Assembly (NCBI RefSeq): GCF_954871325.1
Contig: NC_088777.1
Coordinates: forward strand, 26,885,366-26,949,365
Origin: Gordionus sp. m RMFG-2023
Lineage: Eukaryota > Nematomorpha > Gordioida > Chordodea > Parachordodidae
Direction: 5' to 3'
DNA length: 64,000 nt
The translations under genes and the position numbers were made by a program. Shown piece by piece: positions 11,840 to 24,184 of this stretch (position 1 is the stretch's first letter; the number at the start of each line of letters is the position of its first letter). Below the pieces are notes generated by a model. That model made no database searches and had not been told where the DNA came from. It saw nothing but the letters and a program-made list of their open reading frames with translations.

Positions 11840-12195
11840 TTAGTTAAATTTACTAGGATAGACTTCTAACCATTCTTGACCAATTTTATCAAACACTAGA
11901 GAATGAAGGTTGGTGAGCTGCTGGATGTCATTGCTTGAGAGAAGAAAATCGATGGAGCGTAACAATATGCATCCCAATCCTTTGTTAGATAATTTGCCCA
12001 CTCTTATATTTGTGGTCCAGCTGGATAATGCGAGATTAAGTAATAAATATTTGGCGGGTCTGATTAATTTAAATAAGAGTTCTTGCTTAGTTAAGGGAGG
12101 ATGATATGAATGGTACAATTGATAGAGGTAATGGAGAGCATAGGCCTAACCCTCCTGACTTAGTTAGAAGAACAATTTGCAGCCAGGTGTTGTGG
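11840..12195 (-). pseudogene. LINE relic (GGLGL region, upstream of the C-terminal domain)
   Basis: One minus-strand frame at about 12195-12105 reads WLQIVLLTKSGGLGLCSPLP and then SIVPFISSS. An overlapping frame (12118-11840, 92 codons) reads QELLFKLIRPAKYLLLNLAL and ends GQEWLEVYPSKFN. The block LPxxxGGLGLRxxxxLAxxAFLxS followed by a SGxWLxxLP-like motif is typical of the segment just before the GRxPRH/GKRPDG domain of the LINE family seen at 560-835. It is short, frameshifted and old, and the clade is uncertain. Confidence 0.4.
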
Positions 12196-12746
12196 TAAAA
12201 TTTAAGATTAACAGCATTTCTTTGATTTTAGTTGCATAATTTAGGAGAATTGGAAAATATAGAAAGACCTCAGATGACCGAAAGCAAAATTGTATTTTGA
12301 GAATATTAAAAAATTTTTAAATTAAATAATGCATCTAAAATGAAGGCAAGTGTTTTAAAATATTTTCCATTGAGGTAAGATTATGATAGTTTTTTTCTAG
12401 AAAATTTTGGATTAGAGACCCTAAAATAGAGATTTTACTTTAGTTATGGAAGTTAATTTGTTTAAAATAGATGATGAAAATTTTGTGCTGAATAAATTTC
12501 GCATTTTTTAAAATTTATTGATAAGTTTAAATTCTGAAAATTGTGAATGATGATCTCCAGTGCTTTATTATTATTGCTAATAGAGATCGAAACTGTAATA
12601 TCATCTAAATACCATTAGGTTTAGGACACTATAGTGTTTGACCTGACTAATAATTTGGATCGATCACTATATTTGTATTGGTTTATAGGATGCAAGTCAT
12701 TAATATTACCATACCAAGCAATTAGCGCAATTATTGCTAGTTGTAA
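12196..12746. other. AT-rich intron sequence, nothing recognised
   Basis: No coding or repeat structure that I can support between the LINE relic and the target duplication of the hAT element. Confidence 0.4.
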
Positions 12747-12754
12747 CAAGACTT

Positions 12755-15700
12755 CAGGGCCGATTGGCGACGCTTCGGCCTCGTGGGCATTTTTTTTTAT
12801 AGCGGCCTCATTCTTATGTCGGCCCGCTTTTGCCCGGTCTTCGGCCGGGTTCCCTTAAATGGTTTCTTCGAGTTATATGATTTTTATAACTTCTTATTTT
12901 TGAAAATAGGTACAAACGATGTACATTTTTTTTTAAAAAAAAGAATAATGACACGATAATAATGTATTTTATTTTAAAAAATTACACATCTAAAATCATA
13001 TTTATTGCACATATATTTTATATAATATTTACAACGATATTGCACTATGAAATCAAATCATACATCACATGTTAATTATAAAATAATACATACTCAATAT
13101 ATAAAATCAATTAATTTCACATAAAAAATTAATTAAATATTGCACATAGAATAAAATTGCTAATACCGATCATATTGTAAATAGATATAAATAAGTTTTA
13201 AATAAAAGAATTAATATATAATTTTTACGTTAATAAATCTCTCATTAACTTTGAACCTTTGCGCAAATAAACAAGAATATCTTCTAGTTCAATCTGCGCT
13301 AATAGTTCCCGTTCAACTGACATCATTAAAAACGCTTCTAATTTTTCTTGTCCTCTATTAGCTCTCAGCCTATTTTTTATAATTTTTAATTTACTAAATG
13401 TTCTCTCACAATTAACCTCGTAAATGATAAAGTTAAAATGTATTCATATGCCAAAAATAAATTAGTGTAAGCACTTGTATGCATATTGTATCTTTTAAGA
13501 ATTTTGTACACGCATATTAAACACTTGTTACATCTATTATCACACTCTGAGTTATTATCATTTTGTAATATTCCATCTTCTTCATATGACTCCTCACTTG
13601 TACACACAATATCATCGTCCGTTTCATTTAATTCTCTCACTAAATCTTTGAATACACTGGCAAATGAACACAATTCATTACGTAATTTAATACTCGATAT
13701 ATTGCCAATTGTGCCAGTTTTTCTAAGGCCTTTTCAGAAATACCATTACTATTTAAATCATCAAAATGCCTTCGATGCAAATATTGCACATTCAAAATAA
13801 GCTCTTTATTCGCAGTAAACCGTTCCGACAAGCTGTTTATAATTTGATCAAGGACGGAATACTTGACCCTATAAAGGTCAATCGATTCTTGAGGACGTTC
13901 ATCTTGGCCTTCGTCACTATATATTCTCTTCGCTCGTCCTATTCGATTTTTTGGCAGAGCAGTTCGTACCCAGATACTCTCTGGGAGCTTTAAATATGAA
14001 AGTGTTTCATTTAAATTAGAAGCCATTTTTGTTGCTTTATTTTGAATTGAAGTAATAGTTATAGATGACACAGAAGACTTGGCATCTTCTATCATTTTCC
14101 ACGCTGATAAAATATCTAAATTCTTAGTTTGAAGATATAATGACAATGGCCCCATTATTTCAAAAATTTCTAAATATATTTTAGCAGTACTTAGAGTCTT
14201 AAATTTACATAAATTATCAATCAAAGACTGTGCTTCTGATGAGGTTTTTGCCTCAAATGATTTATTATCTATTATAAATTGTAAGGTACTTATCGTTATT
14301 GGAAGCAGGCTCTCTTTGCCATATATCCATCTAAGGGCTTTTTCACGTGCCCACCACCTTGTCTCTCCTATTTTTTCAGTCTTCTCAACTAATTTTGGCC
14401 AGATGTGTTATTCTGTTTATCCCAAGCATCCATCCTTTTATATAATTCACCAAAGAAAGTTGCTAGTCTGTTCAAAAATCCATAAATTTTTGCCTTCAAT
14501 ATTATCGCATGAATCACATATACATAGATTTAATATGTGACTATAACACCAAATATACAAACTACTTGGAGCCTCTTGTCTAATAAGAGCTTGTAACCCA
14601 ACAAATTCACCCCGCATATTTGCCGCGCCTTCAAATGATTTTTCAATTATATTCTCATTTGAATTCCATGTTTTAAAAAGCATTCACTCAAGATATCAAA
14701 AAATCCTTTTCCAGAAGAGTTTGTAACTTTTGTAAGTGCAAAAAGCCTTTCTGTTATTTTGCCATTATATATGAATCGTAGGCAAATAGTTGCTTGATCA
14801 TAAACACTAATGTCTTGAGTACTATCCATTTACAAACTAAACCGTTTGTTAGCAATCTCCTTTTTTATTAAATTCCTGATTTGATCAAGAACAACATCTT
14901 TAACTTTGTTAACAGTTGTTTTCGACAATAAGGTTATGAGAGAATCTCTTCCCTTCGATTTTGATTTTTCAGAGAGTTTAAACTTTTCTTTTCTACGTTT
15001 GCTCTTTAAAATAGTCTTCTTAAATGATCTCTTAGTATTTGATCATTTTTTGATATAATACGAATCATTTCCAGGAAATTCCCATGATTCAAATTTTCAA
15101 AGTAGCTAAGTGTTTCAGTAGCATTTGATCCTCTATAGGGTAAGTTTTGTTTGCCTAAAAACTTTATTATCTCAAATATTTGTTTTATTGTGTGGGCATT
15201 GCTATAAATTTGTCGATTTTTTTCATTTTATATTTTAATACTAATTGAATTATCAAGACTTATTTTTTGATGCTCTGAGGTAGGCCTCGACAGCACTAAT
15301 ATGTACTTTTGAATTTTCATGTATTTTAATTACTGTATGCATATCACGAAAATTTGTTGAGCCTGTTGTAAAAGTGTTTTCGCATACTGCAAATGCCAGG
15401 CAGATTGAGCAGTACACAGCTTTGACTTTATTGCACATTAGTTCTATTGTAATCCATTTTCTAGGTATTTTTTCATTCATTACCATTTGATAATATAATT
15501 TATCATATTTACTATTTATTGGTTGTATAGGATGTTGCATTAAGAATGCAAATTTTTGTGGTATAGTAACTGTTAATTGAAGCTTAAAATTTTCATGTTT
15601 ATGCATATCCAATTCTGATAATCCACTTTGTGAAATATCTGAAGGCATTATTGATGCAGTTGCTTCTGACAAGTGTGAGGATAATAAAGAGGAATTGCTG

Positions 15701-16890
15701 TAATTGTGAATAATGTATCTTCAGGGTGTGTGAATGATTTATCTGCTGTAATGGTTGGTAATATAGTCTTAGGTGGGTGTGGCAATGATTGAACTGATTC
15801 AATAATAAAGGAAGATGTTGCAGATAATCTAGTTGTTTCAGGTAGATGTGAATGGGAGGTAGTTGTTGATATTCCTAAAATAATAGATTTTTTAATATGA
15901 AGTAATAGTATTAGAAATACTTGGTATTGATTTATCAAAGAAAGATAATTTAAGTTGTTTTGGATCAGCACCAGCTGCTTTGAGACCACCAACATTTTTT
16001 TCTCTTAACTTTTCAGCTCCACCTTTAAATTTCCTTTTGGCATTTCTATGCATGAAAACATAAAAGATTTATTATTATAAATTTATAACTTAAGGCTAAA
16101 GAAAATATTACAAGTTGTAAACTGGAAATTCAAATAATTTTATAAAAATCTGATGAATAATAAAAAAAAACATTACTATATATGGGTTATGAAATATAAA
16201 TAAGTTGTTTACTTTTGACTTTTTACATATATCTCAAAAAATAGCTATATAAATATTAAATTAGATTTGTTTGCAAATGATTAGTAAATTGTTGCAATCC
16301 AAATATTAGGTGAGATTTTAACAATCTGTGTTCGTTGAGTTGAGCTTAGTTAGTAATAATATAATAAAATAACAATAATTTAATATTAAAAGAAACTTTA
16401 GAAAATCAAATTCATCAAAAATTTATTTATTAAAATTATTATACCTGGGTTTTATTTTAATTTCAATGAATTAAGAACAAGAAATACAATAACAAAAGTT
16501 TGCTATATTATTTTTACAATAAATCAATGTATAAAAATATAATATAATAAATTAATTAAAACTTAATTTTCACTCTACTCAAGCTCAAAAGGAAGCGTTT
16601 TCACTTCATTCGTAAAAAAACAAGGAAAAGCACGTGATAATGATATATAGCTTCAAGCGACGTTATTGATATTTTATGCATTCAAATATAGTAAATTACA
16701 TGATAATTCTCAAGGAATGCGATATTAAAAATAAATAAATGATAAAAGAAAATATTGTGTATATAATAATATTATTTTTTTCTAATCGGCCTCTTTTTTT
16801 ATATTTTCCTCTGATCGGCCTCAAAATCGACATTTTCTCTCGGCCTCGTGGGCAAAATGCCCACCTGGTCTTATGACCAATCCGCCCCTG
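12755..16890 (-). mobile_element. hAT transposon with TTF/ZMYM-type transposase, 8-bp TSD (degraded)
   Basis: Bounded by a perfect 8-bp duplication CAAGACTT (12747-12754 and 16891-16898). Ends are CAGGGCCGATTGG on the left and, in reverse complement, CAGGGGCGGATTGG on the right. Subterminal regions are rich in CGGCCTC/GGCCG words. The 4.1-kb interior carries a broken transposase on the minus strand. A perfect TSD with a heavily broken gene suggests the copy arrived already defective or has aged under no constraint. Confidence 0.85.
13225..16053 (-). pseudogene. hAT transposase (TTF zinc finger, DUF4371-like), broken
   Basis: The N-terminus starts at 16053 (MHRNAKRKFKGGAEKLREKN, then LKLSFFDKSI). 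The TTF-type finger lies in 15253-15672 (KAVYCSICLAFAVCE...HISAVEAYLRAS). Next comes the KQNLPYRGSNATETLSYFEN block at about 15150, then a catalytic-domain segment (MDSTQDISVYDQATICLRFI at 14829), the hAT core (SFEGAANMRGEF, WCYSHILNLCICDS), and a C-terminal dimerisation domain ending at 13225 (CERTFSKLKIIKNRLR, LEAFLMMSVERELLAQIELE). Frame changes occur after about 15890, near 15672, near 15250-15000, near 14650 and near 13420, plus stops. It is clearly a pseudogene. Confidence 0.85.
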
Positions 16891-16898
16891 CAAGACTT

Positions 16899-17059
16899 CG
16901 TAACACATGGACCGGATTACGAATGAAAGACCTGTCGATTTTGGTCCTAAATAAAAAAACCGGTTTTTAATATTATTATTATTTTCAAACTATTTTTTTT
17001 TTTACCTAATTCTTGTTGAATATGCCAAAACAAATATGAAATTTTTTTTTAAAGAAAAA
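16899..17059. other. Short intron spacer
   Basis: A/T-rich sequence between the hAT target duplication and the Tc1-like relic; nothing recognised. Confidence 0.4.
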
Positions 17060-17700
17060 TGAAATATTCCAGTGGCGTCACTAGCCTTTGCAATCTCAGG
17101 GGGCTCAAATTTTTTTTTTAATTTCAGAGGTGTTTTTTACTAAGATTTTTGAAAATAACTTTCTTTATTTTTAAGCTTACAATTTCAAAATATTCCACTT
17201 TTTTAAAGCCTATCGCAACATCTTTATGTTGAGATATTAATTTTAAAAACTTTCGACAATTTTTTTACAACTTTTAATTTAATTTTTTTACAACTTTCAA
17301 CTTAATTTTTTTACAACTTTCAACTTAATTTTTTTTAAATTTGTAATAATTTATATTTTTTTTAAATTTCAAGTTTCATTATCGCTAAATCTATAGTTAC
17401 TGTTTTTAAATTTAATATTCGATTATTTACTAACTCTATACAAAATTTTAGATATACCTGATTAATCATCATATTCTTGGGGGGGGGGGGTCTATCTGAC
17501 ATTACACGATGTGAAAACTATTCAAATATTCACAAGCAATCTTCTATAGACCCACAAAATTTAGATCCTATTATTCAGCGAATAAAAAGTTGGAACGAAG
17601 AAAAAATTGGCTAAATGAGCAAACCAATGCAAAGACAATTGCCTATGATTTAAATTTATCTATACTTTCGGTTTAGTTCTTTCCCTGAATAACCCTTTAT
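17060..17700 (+). pseudogene. Tc1/IS630-like transposon relic
   Basis: Begins near CAGTGGCGTCACTAGCC (17071), a terminal-repeat-like sequence. A decayed frame at about 17575-17620 reads IKSWNEEKIG, matching NCWNKEKIDIVTKL of the element at 40596-42410 and NSWNEEKIELAK at 45710. The non-coding stretch before it (TTATTTACTAACT...TCTATCTGACAT) also matches 45500-45580, so the two relics share a source. A run of about a dozen G sits at 17469-17481. Confidence 0.45.
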
Positions 17701-19123
17701 CTAATATATTAAAACACAGGGGCGGACGCAAAGGGGATTATTGATATCGGAAACAATTTGACCATGTATAGGAATATTAAAGTCACATTCATCTGTAACT
17801 TTATAATATTCTTTTAAAGAGCTCCTTACCATATATTATACAAATTTCAGGGAATCCTACATTGAAAATTTTAAGTTGCAATTAACATCTTATATATCTC
17901 GAAAACTAACATTTACAATGCAAACATCCTATATAACCAATAAATAGGAAATATGATAAATTATATTATCGAATTGTAATGAGTAAAAAAAATACCTAGA
18001 AAATGGATTACAATAACATTAATATGCAATATAGCCAAAGCTATGTAGTGTTCAATTTGCCTTACATTTGCAGATACGAAAACAATCTCACAACAGACTC
18101 AACAAATTTTCAACATATGCATTCATTAATTAAAATACATAAAAATTCAAGATTACATATTAATGCAATCGAGGCCTACCTCAGAGCATCAAAAAACAAG
18201 TCATTTGATAATTCAATTAGTGTTAAAATATTAAATGAAAAAAATCGACAAATTTATAACAATGTATATAAGAAAACAAATTTTCGAGATAATAAAGTTT
18301 TTAGGCAATAAAACTTACCCTATAGAGGATCAAATGCTATTAAAACACTTAGCAACCTTGAATATGAAAATTTGAATCATTTCCTGGAAATGATTCGTAT
18401 TATATCAAGTAATGATCAAATACTCATTAATCATTTAGAGAACGCTATTTTAAAGAGCAAACTTTGAAAACAAAAGCTTAAACTCTCTGACAGGTCAAAA
18501 TCTTATGGAATAGGTTCTCTCGTAACCTTGTTGTCAAAAACATCTGTTAACAAAGTTATTGATGGTGTTCTTGATCAAATCATGAATTTTATAAAAAAGA
18601 GATTGGTAACAAACGGTTTCGTTTGCAAATGGATAGCACTCAAGACATTAGCGTTTATGGCCAAACAACCATTTGCTTACGAATATATATAATGGCAAAA
18701 AAACTAAGGCTTTTCGCACAAAAGTTACAAACTTTTCGAAAAAGGATTTTTTTATATCTTGAGTGAATGCTTTTTAAAACATGGAAAATGAGAATTATAA
18801 TTGGAGAATCATTTGATGGTGCTGTAAATATGCGGGGTGAATTTGTTGGGTTGCAATAAAAGGCTCCAGGTAGTTTGTATATTTGGTGTTACAGTCACAT
18901 ATTAAATCTCTGTATATGTAATAATATTGAAGGCAAAAATTTATTTGGATTATTGAACAGATTAGCAACTTTCTTTGGTGAATCATATAAAAGGATTAAT
19001 GCTTGGGTGAAACAAAATAATTCATTTGGCCAAAATACGTTGAGAAAACTGCAAAAAATAGGTGAGACAAGGTGGTGGGCACGTGAAGTTCGATATATGG
19101 CCCGGAAAAAAATCCCCAATAAT

Positions 19124-20854
19124 TTTTTTTTTCTCTTTAGCTTTCACCTTTTCCGGTGGTAAGCTCCTTCAACACCACTTTATGTTATTCATACAATCTC
19201 TTTTATCTAATTTATACTGGCTCAAGTTTTGGCCTTCCTCTTTTACGTTTGCCCATCACTTTCAAACTCTCAACCTTATTTCCTATGTAGTTCATATTCA
19301 TAGACCTTCTCATTGTGTGCCCATACCACCTAAGTCTGTTTACTATTAACTTAGTCTTAATGGGCACTACCTTTAAACTACTTAATATTCTTGTACTGTG
19401 CACTTTATCCTTTCTTATCACCCCAGCAATCATCCTCAGCATTCTCATCTCCATAGTTTGTAGACTTCTCTTGTCTGATTTTTTGGTTGGCCATGTTTCC
19501 GAACTATATAGGATAGTTGGTTGTACTATGGAACTGTAAATTTTTCCCTTTAATTTGTGTGGGATTCTTTTGTCAAATAGCATTCTAGATAAAGATCTCC
19601 ACTTTAACCACCCTTGATTAATCTTACTCTTTATCTCTTTTTCTATTGTGCCTTTTGTTTATATAGTGGAGCCCAAATATTTGCAGCTTTCAATTGCCGA
19701 TATCTGCCATCCATTTATATCAATACTCTCTGTTTCATCTCCTATCACCATATACTCCGTCTTTTCTCTATTTACTTTTAATCCGTGCGTTTCTAGGATA
19801 TTTATCCAACTCACTAATCTTTCTTTCATTTCATCCTTAGATTCGGCAAGTATCACAATATCATATGCAAATATCATATTCCACGGGACTGTTTGAGGTA
19901 AAGACTGTGCTAATACATCTATTACTGTAATGAAGAGAAATGGGCTGAGAGCCGACCCTTGATGAACTTCTTCGAACTACCTGTTGTGCTACCGACCATT
20001 GTTGTATGGCCCATATACATATCCTGTATTATTCTTATATATTTTTCGCGAAACTTTTTGTGGCGTAGCCAGATAAGTTTTCTTGATTCTATCGAAGGCC
20101 TTTTCTAGATCGAGAAAGACCATGTGTAGCTTTTTGTTCTTTTCCCTGTATTTTTCACTCATTTGCCTACTTGCGTGGATAGCATCAGTTGTTGATCTTC
20201 CAGGCATATAGCCAAACTGAGTCTCTCCTATTTCGATTATGTCTCTTAATCTTTTTTCTAGATTTTTTCGTATAGTTTTAGACAGTGTGACATTAGTTTT
20301 ATGCCCCTGTAATTTTGACAATTTTGTGGATCCCCTTTATTTTTGAAGATAGGAACTAGATAGCTCTGCCTCCATTTTTGGGGGACCTCTCAAATTTGTG
20401 AGGAGATGTATTCCATCATCTCATAGTGCTTTAGCGCTTTCTATTGGAATATCGTCTGAACCCCTTAGCTTTGTTGTTTTTCATATGCTTGAGGCATGTG
20501 ATTATTTCTTGTTCTGTTATTGGCTGTACAAGGTTTTGACATGGGGAGTGTTCGTCTAGATGTAGTATGTGGGGATTAAAGTTGAGAAGCTCCTGAAAAT
20601 ATTCTTTCTATCTATTCATTATTTCTTTTTCCTTTATTATCAATTTCTCATCTTTATTTTTGATTACTTTCGGAGCCCCGTTTATATCCTTAGAGTTCTT
20701 TTCTCGCTGTTTGGCTAATCTGTATATTTTATGCCCTTCTTTGGTATGTGGATCTTCGTACATGTCATCGTATGCCATAGATTTGGCCCTAGCCGCCGCC
20801 TTTGTAGCTATTCTCTTGGATTTTTTGTAATTTGTCTTGTCATTGGATTTTTGG
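19124..20854 (-). mobile_element. RTE-clade LINE, 5'-truncated, inserted in hAT copy 2
   Basis: The minus strand reads from a linker region (YEDPHTKEGHKIYRLAKQRE near 20745) through reverse transcriptase blocks (ETQFGYMPGRSTTDAIHASR and MVFLDLEKAFDR at 20321-19989; MIFAYDIVILAESKDEMKER at 19877) to the C-terminal RWYGHTMRRS...KRKRGRPKLEPV (19212-19583). The order and motifs fit the RTE clade. The usual FADD box reads FAYD here, so the catalytic Asp pair is damaged, and frames are interrupted several times. The A-rich 3' tail abuts TCCCCAATAAT (19113-19123), repeated at 20855-20865 as a likely 11-bp target duplication. Confidence 0.75.
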
Positions 20855-20865
20855 TCCCCAATAAT

Positions 20866-21034
20866 AATTCTTAGAAAATAATTTTCCGAAATTTATTTTC
20901 TCAAAATTTTAAATATATTATTTGAGGATTTTTATTCCATGGATATATTTATACAGAATTTTTTCTCCTATTTTATTATTTTTAATATCTTAAAAAACGG
21001 GGATTTTTTTTCTGGGGAATTATTTTCCTAGATT
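20866..21034. other. Unassigned AT-rich segment between the LINE and the resumed hAT
   Basis: About 170 bp with no counterpart in the first hAT copy. Its ends are loosely inverted (CCCCAATAATAATTCTTAG against CTAGGAAAATAATTCCCCAG in reverse complement), so it may be a small MITE that the LINE hit. Confidence 0.3.
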
Positions 21035-22250
21035 CAGAAGCGCAGTCTTTGATCGATAATATATTTAAAACTTTAAATGCAGCCATAATATATTTGGAAA
21101 TTTTTTAAATAATGGAGCCACTCATTATCAAACAAAAATTTAGATATTTTGTCAGCATGGAAAATGATAAAAGATTTACTTATTCTTCTATATCATCGAT
21201 ATTCAAAATAAAGCAATAAAAATTACTCATAATTTAAATGAGACACAGCTCCGGAAGAGTATCTGGGTACAGAATGCTTTGCTAAAAAATCGAATAGGAC
21301 GAGCGAAGAGAATATATAGGATGAAGGCCAAGGTGAACATCCTCAAGAATCTATTGACCTTTATAGGGTCTAAGTATTTCGCCCTATAATTGATCAAATT
21401 ATAAACAGCTTTGTCCGAACGGTTTTCTGCGAATAGAGAGCTTATTTTGAATGTGAATATTTGCACTCAAGGCATTTTAATCAAATAAATAGTAAGGGTA
21501 TTTCTGAAAAGGCCTTTATTTCAAAATGATAATAACTCATAGTGTAATAATATATGTAACAAGTGTTTAATGCATGTATGAAATTCTTAAAAGATACAAT
21601 ATGCACACAAGTGCATACACTAATTTATTTTTGGCATATGAATACATTTTACTTTGTAATTTACGCAGGTTAATTGCGAGAGAACATTTAGTAAAGTTAA
21701 AATTATAAAAAATAGGCTGAGAGATAATATAGGCCAAGAAAAATTATAAGGGTTTTTAATGATGTCAGTTAAACGAGAACTTTTAGCGCAGATTGAACTT
21801 GAAGATATTCTTGTTTATTTGCTCAAGGTTCAAAGTTAATGAGAGATTTATATTATCTTATATATCTATTTACAATATGATCAATGCCTAATTTTATAAG
21901 TTCAGCAATTTTATTCTCTGTGAAATATTGTATAATTTCAATAATTTTATGTGTAATTAATTGTTTTATATATTGAGTATATAAAATATTTAATATGTGA
22001 TATATGATTTAATTTTATAATGCAATATCGTAAATATAATTTAAAAAATATGTTCAATGAATATTTTTTTATATGTGCAATGAATATGATTTTAGATGTG
22101 TTATTTTAAAAATGTAAATCGTTTGAACTTATTTTTCAAAAATAAGAAGTAATAAAAATCATGTAATTCAAAGAAGCCATTTAAGGGAACCCGGCCGTAT
22201 CCCCGCAAAATGGAAGGTATGGGGGCGGCCGCTATGAAAAATTCCCACAA

Positions 22251-23272
22251 ATTAACGGTAACGTTACCGTTAATAAGAACATGTAACGATTACAAAACAT
22301 TAGCTACATTAAAAAAATTTAATAATTTAATTTGCTGCATGTCATTAAAATAATAAAAGACAGTAAAAACTATAAACTACTATTTTATTTATATTTTTTA
22401 TCGAAAGTAATTTTAACAAAGAAATATAATTTTAAGCATTTGATAAAGGAACTAATTTTTTAAATAGAAATTTAATCTTCTATTAGAAAAGGAAAAGGGC
22501 GTTGCACGGTAGCGGAGGATGATAAATTTGTTTTATAACGAATAAAAATTTCTTTTATCATGTCATATATTGATTTCAAACTATATATATACATGGGTCA
22601 TTAAGCCCCACCGACTTAACCTAACGAGTTATTTTTTTTAAAAATAGTTTTCTTTTTACATATTTTTTTATATAGATATGGCATATAATTTTTAGATATG
22701 TATATTTTTCAGAATTTATTTTATTGTCATTTTTAAAATTTTTATTTAAATTATAAAAAAATATATAAAATTAACTTTGACATCACTTCTTTGCAGAATT
22801 AAATTCCAACTCTGGATATAAATAAAATTTATCTGTAGAGGTGTTTATGTGCGTCTCCAGGACTGGGCTTAGAAACAAGCGCAGGAGATCTTATCTTTAA
22901 GGATATTATAGTTTCAAAAGGTCTTGTAGTTTTAATTATCTCGATTAAGTAAATAACATTCATTAAATGATGCATGTAAATTCTAAAATAAAAAACTTTC
23001 TTTTCATCGATATTAATACAGTCTATGGTATTAAATTCATCTACTTTGGCATTAATTTCATCATCATCCATAATAATTTCAGCTTCTATAAATTCGTTTT
23101 CTGAAAATATCATGATGTTTTAAATTTTTATCAATTATGAATGAATGAGTAAATTTTAAAAATACCGAAAAACAAAGGTTATACGTTTTAAAATTAAGTT
23201 ACAGTGCTCTTCGTTATATTATCAAATTGATAGAATTATAAAAGCGTTACATGTAACGTAACGCTATTGGAA
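22251..23272 (-). mobile_element. Small element with CGTTAC-rich inverted ends
   Basis: Starts with a 24-bp perfect palindrome at 22251-22274 (half-site ATTAACGGTAAC) followed by ACATGTAACGATTA. The right end, in reverse complement, reads CCAATAGCGTTACGTTACAT and continues GTAACG. These CGTTAC/ACATGTAACG ends resemble hAT-type termini. The interior holds a minus-strand frame of 94 codons (22829-23113). The left end directly abuts the truncated 3' end of hAT copy 2. Confidence 0.4.
22829..23113 (-). CDS. Uncharacterised 94-codon frame inside the small inverted-end element
   Basis: Translation starts MIFSENEFIEAEIIMDDDEI and continues with acidic, then mixed sequence, ending DAHKHLYR. I do not recognise it. 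It may be the acidic leader of an element-borne transposase whose rest was deleted, or chance. No zinc-binding pattern or catalytic motif is visible. Confidence 0.2.
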   Translation of the reverse strand: MIFSENEFIEAEIIMDDDEINAKVDEFNTIDCINIDEKKVFYFRIYMHHLMNVIYLIEIIKTTRPFETIISLKIRSPALVSKPSPGDAHKHLYR

Positions 23273-24184
23273 AAGGTCCGATCAAAAAAGGAAATAGGTC
23301 GATCCGATCAATAAAGGAAAAGGTCTTTAAGGAAAAGTTAAACTAAAGTCATTTCATTTTTAAATGTATGAGACACGGTTTTTCGAATAAGAGGAATAGA
23401 TAAGTCTATTTTATTCAGCCAGAATATTTGTTCCCGGAAGGATCCTGATACCCACTATAAAATTCCTATCAATATTTTTACCCTGCCAAATGATTAAGCA
23501 TACCCATTTGATCGTTTCTTTAGTTTTTTCATCGGAATTTCTAATTACTAATACGCTTATGATCACCACTATATATTAGAGTTTTCTCTACTATATCATG
23601 TAGATTCGAATTATCTACTAAATTGTTCTCTATATCATTTTCGCCATAGCACTTGCTGGAAGTATGATAATTTCACTGGTACAGGAAAATAATTCATATA
23701 ATTTAATCTAGTGATAAATTAAAAAATATAATTTTGATATCATTTTATATAATGAAACAACAATTATCTCTTTTTATATATTTTAAAATAATTGTTTACT
23801 GATGATTCTAACAAATATGCTAAACATATTATTTATCTTTTTTATAAATATGAAGATTTGGAGAACAAGTTGTTAACCTGCAAAAATAAGCCAAAATTGT
23901 AAAGAATGAAAAGAAAAAAATAATTAAAATTTTTTAATAAAATCATAAATGGATAAAATTTTAATTGATCAATATACCATAATTGGTACGCTATCCGTTA
24001 ATGGATTAACAACACTGCCATTAAATACAAAATATTGATTTTTTGGAAAGAAAAAAAATGAAATATTTTCTAAGGGTTTTACGCATCGAAATAGACGAAA
24101 GCATCCATCCCTAAATATAATATAATCATAACGAAATAACTCAAGCGACAATATGTTTATCCGCCTTTATTGTGATTTATTTAG
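23273..24184. other. End of TEX2 intron 1, unassigned
   Basis: A/T-rich, with a short purine-rich repeat of GGAAAAGGTC words at about 23270-23335. The splice acceptor TTTATTTAG ends at 24184. Confidence 0.4.

Larger units (their letters stand above)
17880..22250 (+). mobile_element. Second hAT copy of the TTF type, opposite orientation, split by a LINE
   Basis: The plus strand matches the first hAT (12755-16890) from about 17880 to 19110 and again from about 21035 to 22250. Shared blocks include AATACCTAGAAAATGGATTA, MQYSQSYVVFNLP...HINAIEAYLRASKNKS (18003-18311), WCYSHILNLCICNN (18887) and the C-terminal dimerisation block (21667-21852). A CAGGGGCGGA end-like word at 17716 could be its 5' terminus. 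The 3' end (AAGGGAACCCGGCCG at 22191) stops short of the terminal repeat. An RTE LINE lies at 19124-20854. The gene is broken in many places. The first copy's segment at about 14235-14330 has no counterpart here. Confidence 0.7.
333..24184 (+). other. TEX2 intron 1 (about 23.9 kb, filled with transposons)
   Basis: Bounded by a CAG/GT donor and a TTTATTTAG acceptor, with exon phases that fit (2 then 1 bases). It holds LINE relics, foldback DNA, two opposed gypsy copies, two hAT copies and several MITEs, listed separately. Both orientations of transposon occur, with no obvious bias. Confidence 0.7.

Noticed and set aside
11910-12104. Plus-strand 64-codon frame
   Set aside because: Shadow of the minus-strand LINE relic.
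17718-17740. CAGGGGCGGACGC as a certain terminal repeat of hAT copy 2
   Set aside because: The word fits, but homology to copy 1 starts only near 17880 and no 8-bp duplication can be paired because the other end is lost; kept only as a possibility.
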